Source of the DNA: Fervidobacterium sp.
GTDB taxonomy: Bacteria > Thermotogota > Thermotogae > Thermotogales > Fervidobacteriaceae
Reading direction: 5' to 3'
Length of the DNA: 6,162 nucleotides
Assembly: GCA_003522805.1 (NCBI GenBank)
Contig: DPIB01000167.1
Span: 1-6,162, forward strand
In this document: positions 1-6,162 of the stretch, piece after piece
Numbering within the stretch: position 1 is the stretch's first letter
Layout of the letters: every line of letters begins with the position of its first letter
Program-made: the position numbers and the translations under genes
Notes under the pieces: model-generated
Seen by the model: the letters and a program-made list of their open reading frames with translations, nothing else
Database searches by the model: none
Told to the model about the DNA's origin: nothing

Positions 1-3000
1 TATTCGATAATAGGACAGGGACAGATAGATAAGATAGTTTCCGCAACACCTGAAGCATTGAGAATAATGATAGAAGAAGTTGCTGGGATTGGAATTTATA
101 GAGAAAAGAAAAGAGAGGCACTGTCGAAGCTAGATATTACTCAGGCCAATTTAGATAGAGTTAGTGATGTGCTCTTCGAAGTGGATAAGAACAGAAAATC
201 TCTCTATTTAAAGGCAAAAAGAGCAGAGAGGTATATCGAATATTCTACCGAATTGGAAGGATTGAAAAAAGACTTCTATGGTGGTGTTTACAAAATAGAG
301 AGTCAAAAGTTAACCGATATGGGGAATTACTTTGAAGACCTCAATCGTACACTCAAAGAAAAGCTCAAATCTTTGGCACAGCTTGAGATGAATTGGTCTT
401 CCTTAAAGGAAGAGTTTAACCAAATCGATGCTGAAATGGAAAACTATACAAAAACATTGGAAGAATTCAAAACAAGAGAAAATCAGCTACTCGAAATAAA
501 AGAGAAATTCACGAGAAAGCTAAATGAGCTTGAAAGTAAGTATATAGAGGTAACGACAAGAATAGATATGCTAAGCGATGAATCAAACTCTTTGAAAAAC
601 AGATATGATGAAATAAAATTGATACTATCCAAAGTGAACGAAGAACTATCAGAAAAAGAAAGAACATTGTCAGAACTAGAAGCAGAAAAGCAATCGATTT
701 ACACTCAGTACTCAGAACAAGAAAAAGAAATCCTGAAAAAGAAACAAGAATATGGAGAGACTGAAAAGGCAATTAGCAAAATACAAAACGAAATAACGAG
801 ATTGAACGAGAATAATCAAGATGTGAAACGGCGCGTCGAGATGATTCAAAGCCAACGAAACCAGAAAGAAGAGAGAAAAAGCGAACTCGAATCAGAGATA
901 AATGACCTCGAAAAACACCTTTTAGAGATCGTTGAAAAGGAGAACGAACTTGTTAAGGAACTAGCGACCATAAAGGCGATACTAGAGGAATATACGCAAC
1001 AAAAAAGTCTGAAGAATTCAGAATTCGAACAACTTGTAAAGAGAGAAAAGGAGATAAAGGCGGAGATAGATGTTATAAAGCGCCAAATAACGGACTACCA
1101 AGGCTTTGGACATGCCGTGAGAAAGATATTTGAAAACAAAGATACGTTTAGTGGATTGATAGATGTCGTTGCCAATTTGATAGATTTTGATAAGTCACTC
1201 TCAACAGCATACGAAATATTGCTCGGAGGTACTGTACAACATATAGTTGTATCAAGTGCAGAAGATGGTAAACAGATCATAGAATTTTTGAAGGCTGGAG
1301 AATACGGGCGAGCTACGTTTATCCCTCTCGATCTTATCGATGCAACTTTCTCACCCATTCCAGGTATAGAAAACGAGGCTGGATTTGTTGGATATGCCAC
1401 CAAATTGATTTCTGTACCAAGGGAATATGATCTGCTGCCTGCATATCTTTTTGGTAATGATATAATTGTGGACAATATAGATCATGCAATAGATTTGAAA
1501 AAGAAATATAACATCAGATCAAGGATAGTGACAATCGACGGGGAATTGATATCTGGGAAGGGTGCGATGAGTGGTGGCAGATCAAAGGAAGATTATTCGA
1601 ATTCACTTATTGCACGAAGGGTTAAGCTGAAAACTTTAGAGGAAGAGATCAAAGATGTTGAGCAGTGTAAAGTTGCAATCGAGATCGAAATCAATAACAT
1701 ATCAAAAGAGATAAAACAGTTCCAAGAAAACATGGATCTTATAAGAGAAGAACTGGCAAATATTTCTGGTAGATCACTTTCTTCGAAACGAGTTTTGGAA
1801 GAACTGCAGAAATCCTTAAGAGAAATAACAAGTGAACTGTCTGAATTTGTCAAACTAGAAGCAGAGTACATTGGAAAGTACGAAGGAAACGTAGCACGGC
1901 TTGAAGTTCTTGATCAACAAGCAAAAGAATATGAAGAAAAGAGAAAGATTCTACAAATCGATGTCAGCGAGTTTTCAAAAGAACTTGACAAGCACAGGAA
2001 GAAATTGGAAGAACTGAACGAATCAATAGCAACATATCGTGCAGAGCTCAAGAGCCTATCAGAAAGAAGATTACAGTACAATGCAGAAAACGACAGGATT
2101 AGTATTCGAATAAACGAAATCACCGAAGAAATAGCAGATTCTAAAGCTACTATCTCGCATCTTGAAGAAGAAATAGATAGTACAAGAAGATTCTTAATCG
2201 AGAATGCGAGGGAACTTGAGACTCTGAAAAACACTTCTCAGGATGTGTTTGCGGGAATAAGGGAAAGAAAAAGTGGTAAAGAAGGGAAACTGCATCAACT
2301 ACAATTGATAGAAGACCAGATAAGCTCACACAAATCTGATATAGAATCAATAAGGGAGAGGATCCATGAGACAGATTTGAGGCTTCAAGAAATTAGATTC
2401 AGAATATCAAACATTCCAGAAGAATATCGAATACCTGTTGATATAGAACAAGAAAGGCTTGATGAATTTGATGAGAAAATAAAAGAACTTGAAAACAAAA
2501 TCAGAATGTTAGGCTCTGTTGATATCGATGCGATGGATGAATACAGAAAGGTTGAGGAGGAGTACAGCGAACTGATAAAGCAGAAACTGGACCTTGAAGA
2601 TGCCAGAAAGAAACTAGAGGAATTGATAGAACAGACTGATGTGCAAGCACGAGAACAGTTCATGAAAACTTTCAACCAGATCAACAGTTCCTTCAAGGGA
2701 TATATAGAAAATTTATTCTACGGTGGAACAGGTGGAATGCGACTGATGGAAAATGAAGATATACTTGAATCTGGGATAGAAATAACTATCTCAAAAGCCG
2801 GTAAGAAAGTGCAAAGATTGCAACTACTTTCTGGTGGAGAAAAGGCACTTGTTGGTATAGCACTGATCATGTCAATACTTCAAGCAAATAAAGGTGTCTT
2901 CTATGTTCTAGATGAAGTTGATGCGCCTTTGGACGATTATAACTCTGAGAAATTTCGTAGATTGCTTGAGCAAGAGAATTCGCAGTTTATAGTCATTACT

Positions 3001-3105
3001 CACAACAAGTTGATTATGGAGGCTGGAGATATAGTCCATGGAGTTACTATGGTGGATGGCATATCTAAAATCATTCAAGTAAAAATGGAGGAGATAACAG
3101 TATGA
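1..3105 (+). CDS. smc: Chromosome segregation/condensation ATPase SMC, 5'-truncated by the window edge
   Basis: SMC is the ATPase core of bacterial condensin. It dimerises through its hinge, binds the ScpA/ScpB kleisin complex and organises and helps segregate the chromosome. The frame is open from base 1, giving 1034 residues; the family is usually near 1170, so roughly 140 residues including the Walker A loop lie upstream. Seen, in window residue numbers: Q-loop region SIIGQGQ (Q6) followed by EEVAGIGIYREKKREAL, typical of SMC heads; N-terminal coiled coil about 45-360; hinge about 365-530, ending in the Gly-rich SGKGAMSGGR at 518-527; C-terminal coiled coil about 535-880; ABC signature LSGGE at 943-947; Walker B and catalytic Glu in YVLDEVDAPLDD (D971, E972); H-loop ITHNK (H1001). 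Every visible catalytic motif is intact. The TTG at 58 lies inside conserved head sequence, so it is not the true start. The stop overlaps the next gene by 4 bp. Identification is very secure. Confidence 0.97.
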   Translation, partial: YSIIGQGQIDKIVSATPEALRIMIEEVAGIGIYREKKREALSKLDITQANLDRVSDVLFEVDKNRKSLYLKAKRAERYIEYSTELEGLKKDFYGGVYKIESQKLTDMGNYFEDLNRTLKEKLKSLAQLEMNWSSLKEEFNQIDAEMENYTKTLEEFKTRENQLLEIKEKFTRKLNELESKYIEVTTRIDMLSDESNSLKNRYDEIKLILSKVNEELSEKERTLSELEAEKQSIYTQYSEQEKEILKKKQEYGETEKAISKIQNEITRLNENNQDVKRRVEMIQSQRNQKEERKSELESEINDLEKHLLEIVEKENELVKELATIKAILEEYTQQKSLKNSEFEQLVKREKEIKAEIDVIKRQITDYQGFGHAVRKIFENKDTFSGLIDVVANLIDFDKSLSTAYEILLGGTVQHIVVSSAEDGKQIIEFLKAGEYGRATFIPLDLIDATFSPIPGIENEAGFVGYATKLISVPREYDLLPAYLFGNDIIVDNIDHAIDLKKKYNIRSRIVTIDGELISGKGAMSGGRSKEDYSNSLIARRVKLKTLEEEIKDVEQCKVAIEIEINNISKEIKQFQENMDLIREELANISGRSLSSKRVLEELQKSLREITSELSEFVKLEAEYIGKYEGNVARLEVLDQQAKEYEEKRKILQIDVSEFSKELDKHRKKLEELNESIATYRAELKSLSERRLQYNAENDRISIRINEITEEIADSKATISHLEEEIDSTRRFLIENARELETLKNTSQDVFAGIRERKSGKEGKLHQLQLIEDQISSHKSDIESIRERIHETDLRLQEIRFRISNIPEEYRIPVDIEQERLDEFDEKIKELENKIRMLGSVDIDAMDEYRKVEEEYSELIKQKLDLEDARKKLEELIEQTDVQAREQFMKTFNQINSSFKGYIENLFYGGTGGMRLMENEDILESGIEITISKAGKKVQRLQLLSGGEKALVGIALIMSILQANKGVFYVLDEVDAPLDDYNSEKFRRLLEQENSQFIVITHNKLIMEAGDIVHGVTMVDGISKIIQVKMEEITV
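3087..3093 (+). promoter_or_regulatory. Shine-Dalgarno site GGAGGAG for the PAS/GAF gene
   Basis: GGAGGAG lies inside the last codons of smc, 8 nt before the ATG at 3102. It is the strongest ribosome-binding sequence at any junction in the window. It supports the ATG that overlaps the smc stop (ATGA) and implies translational coupling or re-initiation. Confidence 0.8.
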
Positions 3106-4349
3106 GATACCTATACTTTTTACAGCAGTTTTTTGACAGACTTCCCGCACCTGCTTTTATAAAGGACAACAGAGGACGATATATGTGGGTAAACAAAGAG
3201 TTTGAGAACGCCATAGGGCTTACAGAAGAAAAGATAATAGGAAAATTCGAATCAGTGATTTTGAACGACGAATCTGTGGAAGAATTGGATAGGAAAGTGA
3301 TGAGATCAAGAAAGAACCAGGTACATGAAAGCATGATAAATGGAAGGTATTACACTATCCATAGAATGCCAATAAGACTTGGAACTGGCAGTTATGGGGT
3401 TGCAGGCATCATGTATGATATGACAGAAAAGATCTTGGAACAAACCCTCTATCAAATGCAGTCTTCTGTAGAGAAGATAATTATCGATTCTTTATCTGAA
3501 ACAAACACCGATACTTTGGAATTCATGAAGAGTATGTTAAGAGGATTCAACGAGCAGTACCCAGAGGTCAATGTGATACTCCTAAAAGGTGATACTCATA
3601 TCATGGGCGATGCTGAGCCAAAACTAATAGAGAAAGTCAACAATATAGATGAGATCAAGACATTTAGCTTTGAGAAGAAAACATATCAGGTTATTCCAGT
3701 GGAGAATTATAAATTCGTTGTTTGTGTTCCAGCACAGTATGTGAGCATATCGAAAGCACTCTCAACGTTCCTGAGTTCACAAGTACTAGCGGCAATAAAA
3801 ATCATCGAAAAGCAACGAGCACATGAAGAATTCGGTGAAAAACTTGAAGCAATCATCAGAATGATTAGGTTGTGGGAGAGTAGCCCTTCACTGGATAGTT
3901 ATTTAGAGTCTATGCTCTCCGAACTAGTGAAAATCATTCCCGAAGCTCAGAGAGCTTCGGTATGGGTACTTGACGGTAAGAATTATCGAAACGTTGCTGT
4001 TTACAATTACGGCAAAGAAGTAAAAAATGCGAAAATAAAAGCAACGGAGGATAGCTACTGTCCAAGTATAGGTGAAAACAATATTGCGGAATTAACTGAA
4101 GCCTACAAGGCAAACTTACAAAGCCCGCATAAGGACATTTGGAAACGTGCTGGTGTAACCGATCCGAATTTCTTACCATTGGTTGGCAGCGTAAAGATCG
4201 GTGAGAAAAACCTTGTCATAATATCCCTTGACAATTTTGAAGGAAAGCATTTTTCGGAATCAAGTAAGAAGATTCTGCAGGTGCTCGTAGATTTGCTGTC
4301 AGTTTTCCTTGCAAATAAGCAAATAAAACAAACGAGAAACAATCAGTGA
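3102..4349 (+). CDS. PAS and GAF domain sensor protein without a recognisable output domain
   Basis: A 415-residue protein, probably cytosolic, with no signal peptide or membrane segment. Residues about 9-110 form a PAS domain: LPAPAFIKDNRGRYMWVN and the following GLTEEKIIGK are classic PAS features. Residues about 120-240 are helix-rich with a mixed core and may be a divergent GAF-like domain; this is less certain. Residues about 245-405 form a GAF domain, with EAQRASVWVLDG at 281-292 and LVIISLDNFEGKHFSESSKK at 371-390. The canonical cyclic-nucleotide NKFDE motif is not evident. The only cysteines are C208 and C320; C320 sits in the GAF domain. I find no histidine kinase, GGDEF, EAL, HD-GYP, HTH or methyl-accepting sequence, and the protein ends just after the last GAF helix. 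It probably acts by binding a ligand and a partner protein; ligand and partner are unknown. The start overlaps the smc stop and has a strong Shine-Dalgarno. Confidence 0.85.
   Translation: MRYLYFLQQFFDRLPAPAFIKDNRGRYMWVNKEFENAIGLTEEKIIGKFESVILNDESVEELDRKVMRSRKNQVHESMINGRYYTIHRMPIRLGTGSYGVAGIMYDMTEKILEQTLYQMQSSVEKIIIDSLSETNTDTLEFMKSMLRGFNEQYPEVNVILLKGDTHIMGDAEPKLIEKVNNIDEIKTFSFEKKTYQVIPVENYKFVVCVPAQYVSISKALSTFLSSQVLAAIKIIEKQRAHEEFGEKLEAIIRMIRLWESSPSLDSYLESMLSELVKIIPEAQRASVWVLDGKNYRNVAVYNYGKEVKNAKIKATEDSYCPSIGENNIAELTEAYKANLQSPHKDIWKRAGVTDPNFLPLVGSVKIGEKNLVIISLDNFEGKHFSESSKKILQVLVDLLSVFLANKQIKQTRNNQ
3133..3163 (+). promoter_or_regulatory. Possible internal sigma-70-type promoter within the PAS coding sequence
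   Basis: A perfect -35 hexamer TTGACA (3133-3138) is followed by TATAAA (3158-3163), a 5/6 match to the -10 consensus, with a 19-bp spacer; the overlapping TTATAA gives 18 bp. It lies in codons 11-21 of the PAS gene, where a conserved peptide motif constrains the sequence, so chance is a real alternative. If active, it would transcribe fliJ, the DUF218 gene and perhaps a shortened sensor. Confidence 0.2.
3940..3960 (+). repeat. Perfect 9-bp inverted repeat with a 3-nt loop (intragenic hairpin)
   Basis: CCGAAGCTC (3940-3948), loop AGA, then GAGCTTCGG (3952-3960) form a perfect stem in the GAF coding sequence, over residues about 280-287 (PEAQRAS). No U-run follows, so it is not an intrinsic terminator. 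It could be an mRNA stability or pausing element, a protein-binding dyad, or a by-product of the codons for a conserved GAF motif. The pairing is certain; any function is not. Confidence 0.6.
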
Positions 4350-4358
4350 ACTCAGAGT

Positions 4359-4365
4359 AGAGGGA
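4359..4365 (+). promoter_or_regulatory. Shine-Dalgarno site AGAGGGA supporting the GTG start of fliJ
   Basis: AGAGGGA has its GGG ending 8 nt before the GTG at 4373. It decides the start: the ATG at 4365 is in another frame, and an in-frame TAG at 4358-4360 prevents extension upstream. Confidence 0.65.
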
Positions 4366-4372
4366 TGAGATT

Positions 4373-4816
4373 GTGACATTTCGTCTCGAGAAGCTACTTA
4401 GTCTAAGGCAGAAAGAAGAAGAGGCAATAAAACTAGAACTTAATAGAGTGAGGGCTCGTATCAGAGAAATAGAAGCACTGATAGAAGAGGCAACTGTATC
4501 TAAAAACGAAACTGAAAAAGAGTTGCGCATAGGTGTTCAAACTGGAGCACAATTAGGTTTTTTAGTCTATATTGTTGATATGTACCAGAATTATATTGCA
4601 CAGCTGAATGCGAAAATGAGCAAGCTAAGGGAGGAAGAAGAAGATATCCTGAGGCAGTATCTTGAAAAGAGAACTGAACGCAAGAGTTTTGAGAAATTGA
4701 AGGAGCGTTTTGTTGTAAATCAACAAAAAGAAGAAGATAGAAGAGACAGAAAGATAATTGACGAAGTTGCTCTGCAGAAATACACGCAACAGACTGAAGA
4801 AAGGGGAAAAATTTAA
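4373..4816 (+). CDS. fliJ: FliJ-family flagellar export chaperone/stalk protein
   Basis: FliJ is the small coiled-coil protein of the flagellar type III export apparatus. In studied bacteria it works with the FliI ATPase and FlhA and resembles the gamma stalk of F1-ATPase. This product has 147 residues, the usual FliJ length. Family features: N-terminus FRLEKLLSLRQKEEEAIKLEL, with its run of charged heptads (residues 3-23); two long helices, about 3-55 and 60-135, separated by a short GVQTGAQLG segment; and the C-terminal FEKLKERF at 106-113 followed by DRRDRKIIDEVALQKY at 122-137, matching the FliJ pattern of K-LEKLKER, E/R-rich helix, then DE-A---Y. It starts with GTG 23 bp after the sensor gene and ends immediately before the DUF218 gene. 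No other flagellar gene is visible here. Coiled-coil proteins can mimic each other, but the C-terminal motif makes FliJ the best call. Confidence 0.82.
   Translation: MTFRLEKLLSLRQKEEEAIKLELNRVRARIREIEALIEEATVSKNETEKELRIGVQTGAQLGFLVYIVDMYQNYIAQLNAKMSKLREEEEDILRQYLEKRTERKSFEKLKERFVVNQQKEEDRRDRKIIDEVALQKYTQQTEERGKI
4801..4806 (+). promoter_or_regulatory. Shine-Dalgarno site AAGGGG supporting the GTG start of the DUF218 gene
   Basis: AAGGGG lies in the last codons of fliJ, 10 nt before the GTG at 4817. The TAA at 4814-4816 is in the same frame and blocks any earlier start. The next in-frame ATG (4961-4963) would remove the first membrane segment and most of the second, so GTG is favoured. Confidence 0.6.
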
Positions 4817-5524
4817 GTGTTTCAGCTATCAAAATTAATAGGTGCATTTGTCACATTTCCGGGCTTAGTAGTGACACTATTTCTTATATTAGCCTTAGTA
4901 TTCCTGATTAGACGAAAAAAAGAATGGAAGCTTTTTTTACTATTCTCTACACTTTTCTATATGTTCTCTTCAAGCTGGTTTGTGTACATTGTTTCGAAGA
5001 CATTATTTGTACAAAATACTCGAGATGCGGGGTTGTATATAGTTGTACTTGGTGGTGGGGTGGACCAATTCGGTGACCAGACAGAAATTGGTGCCCATAC
5101 TTTGAGAAGACTATACAAGGGCATTCAGCTTTACAGGCATAACAAACGGAAAATAGTCGTCACAGGCGGAGTTATTTCAAAAGGTGTTTCAGAAGCGATA
5201 GTTATGAAAGATGTTCTGGTTACGTTCGGTATTCCGGAAGAGGACATAATAGTTGAAGAAAGGGCACGAAACACGGATGAAAATGCAAAATATGTCAAAG
5301 AACTCTTGGGTGATATACCTGTCACAATAGTTACCAGTTCACTCCATATGAAACGTTCAATATTAAGTTTCAAGAAGAGGTTTTCTAAAGTTTACAATGT
5401 TCAGTGTGATGTACCTATCGATTTCAGAAATTCATATCTCGATTACCTACCAAGCTCAGGTGCTTTCTATACATTTTGCAATGTTACTCATGAAATTGTT
5501 GGACTTCTGAAATACTCATTTTGA
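4817..5524 (+). CDS. YdcF/ElyC/SanA-like DUF218 membrane protein
   Basis: A 235-residue inner-membrane protein. Two hydrophobic segments (about 8-31 and 37-60), separated by the basic IRRKKEWK, are followed by a DUF218 domain at about 73-232. Two N-terminal membrane segments before DUF218 recall E. coli ElyC, linked to envelope and peptidoglycan-precursor homeostasis; SanA and YdcF are other relatives. Family motifs seen: IVVLGGGVDQ at 75-84, TLRRLYKGIQLY at 95-106, KIVVTGG at 112-118, SEAIVMKDVL at 125-134, EERARNTDENAKY at 147-159 (the family's E-----NT-ENA signature) and VTSSLHMKRS at 172-181. The ending HEIVGLLKY is also typical. The biochemical activity of the family is not firmly established, so only an envelope-related role is inferred. 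The GTG start abuts the fliJ stop, implying coupled translation. With both membrane segments retained, the domain is probably on the outer face of the membrane. Confidence 0.88.
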   Translation: MFQLSKLIGAFVTFPGLVVTLFLILALVFLIRRKKEWKLFLLFSTLFYMFSSSWFVYIVSKTLFVQNTRDAGLYIVVLGGGVDQFGDQTEIGAHTLRRLYKGIQLYRHNKRKIVVTGGVISKGVSEAIVMKDVLVTFGIPEEDIIVEERARNTDENAKYVKELLGDIPVTIVTSSLHMKRSILSFKKRFSKVYNVQCDVPIDFRNSYLDYLPSSGAFYTFCNVTHEIVGLLKYSF

Positions 5525-5535
5525 GGCGTGGGGCT

Positions 5536-5550
5536 TGTATCACTGTATCA
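5536..5550 (+). repeat. Short tandem direct repeat TGTATCA-C-TGTATCA
   Basis: Two perfect 7-bp copies (5536-5542 and 5544-5550) with an 8-bp period sit 24 bp before the rhomboid ATG. A related TTGTATGACACGATAC lies just inside the gene at 5583-5598. They could be tandem half-sites for a regulator or chance in AT-rich DNA; nothing identifies a binding protein. Confidence 0.3.
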
Positions 5551-5560
5551 AATTATAGAA

Positions 5561-5566
5561 AGGGAG
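5561..5566 (+). promoter_or_regulatory. Shine-Dalgarno site AGGGAG for the rhomboid gene
   Basis: AGGGAG lies 7 nt before the ATG at 5574. An in-frame TAG at 5556-5558 rules out an earlier start, so this site and ATG fix the N-terminus. Confidence 0.7.
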
Positions 5567-5573
5567 TGGAGAA

Positions 5574-6162
5574 ATGTTCCCCTTGTATGACACGATACCA
5601 ACTATACGAAAGCCTTACATGAACTATGTAATCATAATATCAAACGTGGCAGTTTTTCTCTATGAATTGATGCTTTCTTCGTCCGATATTTTGTTAGAAG
5701 AATTTTTCTACACGTACGGATTTGTACCCAGTAAAATGTTTTCTGCATTCCCATTCCTTGCAATCATTACACACATGTTTATCCATGGCAGTTGGTTCCA
5801 TATAATCGGAAACATGTGGTTCCTAAAGATATTTGGTGATAATATTGAAGATGTGATGGGACATTTCAAATACTTCATTTTTTACATCACTGGTGGTATC
5901 TTTGCCCTGTTTTTTCACGTTATATTCAACCCACTTTCTCCATACCCTCTTGTAGGTGCATCCGGTGCGATTTCTGCAGTTATGGGGGCCTATTTTGTTC
6001 TCTTTTATTATTCTCACATAGTCTCACTAATTTTTCTTATTTTTCCATTTATTGTTGAGATTCCAGCGTTGGTTTATCTTTTTTACTGGTTTATCATTCA
6101 AGTACTGAACGGCTTAGTATCTAACTTTGCAGGTTCTGAAGTTGCTTACTGGGCACACGCAG
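5574..6162 (+). CDS. Rhomboid-family intramembrane serine protease, 3'-truncated by the window edge
   Basis: Rhomboids cut substrate proteins within or beside the membrane using a Ser-His dyad. The frame stays open to the right edge, giving 196 residues. Seen: N-terminus MFPLYDTIPTIRKPYMNYVI, a common rhomboid opening just before the first membrane helix (about 18-34); THMFIHGSWFHIIGNMWFLK at 66-85, with H76 and N80 in the H---N arrangement that forms the oxyanion site; FGDNIED at 87-93; a helix at about 99-118; VGASGAISAVMGAY at 127-140 with the GxSG catalytic Ser S130; a hydrophobic stretch at about 141-180; and AYWAHA at 191-196, where H195 matches the catalytic His that normally precedes GGF. 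Both dyad residues are therefore present. The last one or two helices lie beyond the window. The start is fixed by an upstream in-frame stop and a good Shine-Dalgarno. Substrate is unknown. Confidence 0.93.
   Translation, partial: MFPLYDTIPTIRKPYMNYVIIISNVAVFLYELMLSSSDILLEEFFYTYGFVPSKMFSAFPFLAIITHMFIHGSWFHIIGNMWFLKIFGDNIEDVMGHFKYFIFYITGGIFALFFHVIFNPLSPYPLVGASGAISAVMGAYFVLFYYSHIVSLIFLIFPFIVEIPALVYLFYWFIIQVLNGLVSNFAGSEVAYWAHA

Larger units (their letters stand above)
5525..5573 (+). other. Intergenic gap between DUF218 and rhomboid genes
   Basis: This 49-bp gap is the longest non-coding stretch in the window. It holds a tandem TGTATCA repeat and the rhomboid Shine-Dalgarno. I see no hairpin with a U-run, so there is no evident terminator, and no well-spaced -35/-10 pair: TTGTAT at 5535 and TATAGA at 5554 are only 13 bp apart. 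Read-through from the upstream operon is the simplest reading. Confidence 0.6.

Noticed and set aside
58..60. TTG as the start of the SMC gene
   Set aside because: The frame is open upstream to base 1 and encodes SIIGQGQIDKIVSATPE, conserved SMC head sequence, so the true start is outside the window.
509..3334. Series of minus-strand open frames opposite smc and the start of the sensor gene
   Set aside because: They are Ser/Leu/Phe-rich mirror images of Glu/Lys-rich coiled-coil codons, have no family motifs, and lie opposite an unmistakable gene.
3940..3970. Hairpin as an intrinsic terminator
   Set aside because: No U-tract follows the stem, and it lies well inside an intact coding frame.
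4228..4256. TTGACA as a promoter -35 upstream of fliJ
   Set aside because: No -10-like hexamer occurs 15-19 bp downstream, and the bases encode the conserved GAF motif SLDNF.
4365..4367. ATG as the fliJ start
   Set aside because: It is out of frame with the FliJ protein; the in-frame start is GTG at 4373.
3934..6017. Minus-strand open frames opposite the sensor, fliJ, DUF218 and rhomboid genes
   Set aside because: All lie against well-supported genes and show no recognisable domains.
1..6162. Mobile element, CRISPR array, tRNA/rRNA or horizontally acquired island
   Set aside because: No transposase, integrase, spaced repeats, RNA gene or abrupt composition change was seen; all genes share strand and codon style.
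1..6162. A novel multi-gene defence or conflict system
   Set aside because: All five genes fall in known housekeeping, signalling, motility or envelope families; there is no nuclease, toxin-antitoxin or defence-type NTPase signature. The unusual part is the gene order only.

Overview
The window reads entirely on the + strand and looks like one compact bacterial operon segment. It holds the 3' seven-eighths or so of an SMC condensin gene, three complete genes (a PAS/GAF sensor protein, a FliJ-family flagellar export protein and a DUF218/YdcF membrane protein), and the 5' part of a rhomboid intramembrane protease gene that runs off the right edge. The DNA is AT-rich with a strongly purine-rich coding strand, AGA-biased arginine codons and Glu/Lys/Arg-rich, Cys-poor proteins. 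Together with the gene content this suggests a thermophilic, low-GC member of the Thermotogota, of the Fervidobacterium/Thermosipho kind. That placement is inference from style, not from a database match.

Layout: 1-3105 smc, missing its 5' end; 3102-4349 PAS/GAF protein, overlapping smc by 4 bp (ATGA); 23-bp gap; 4373-4816 fliJ-like gene (GTG start); no gap; 4817-5524 ydcF-like gene (GTG start directly after the fliJ TAA); 49-bp gap; 5574 to the right edge, rhomboid gene (ATG start). Each start has a purine-rich Shine-Dalgarno sequence at a sensible distance. I see no terminator, RNA gene, CRISPR array, insertion sequence or integration scar.

The tight spacing suggests co-transcription and, at the first three junctions, translational coupling. 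The products fall into three themes: chromosome organisation (SMC), motility and signalling (FliJ and a sensor lacking any recognisable output domain), and the envelope (DUF218 protein and rhomboid). All five genes are recognisable or nearly so, and I do not see a clear undescribed system. What deserves attention is the arrangement: an outputless sensor translationally coupled to condensin, a fliJ apart from other visible flagellar genes, and fliJ and ydcF in the same frame with one stop codon between them. Smaller signals are a perfect 9-bp hairpin inside the GAF coding sequence, a promoter-like element inside the PAS coding sequence and a short tandem repeat upstream of the rhomboid gene.
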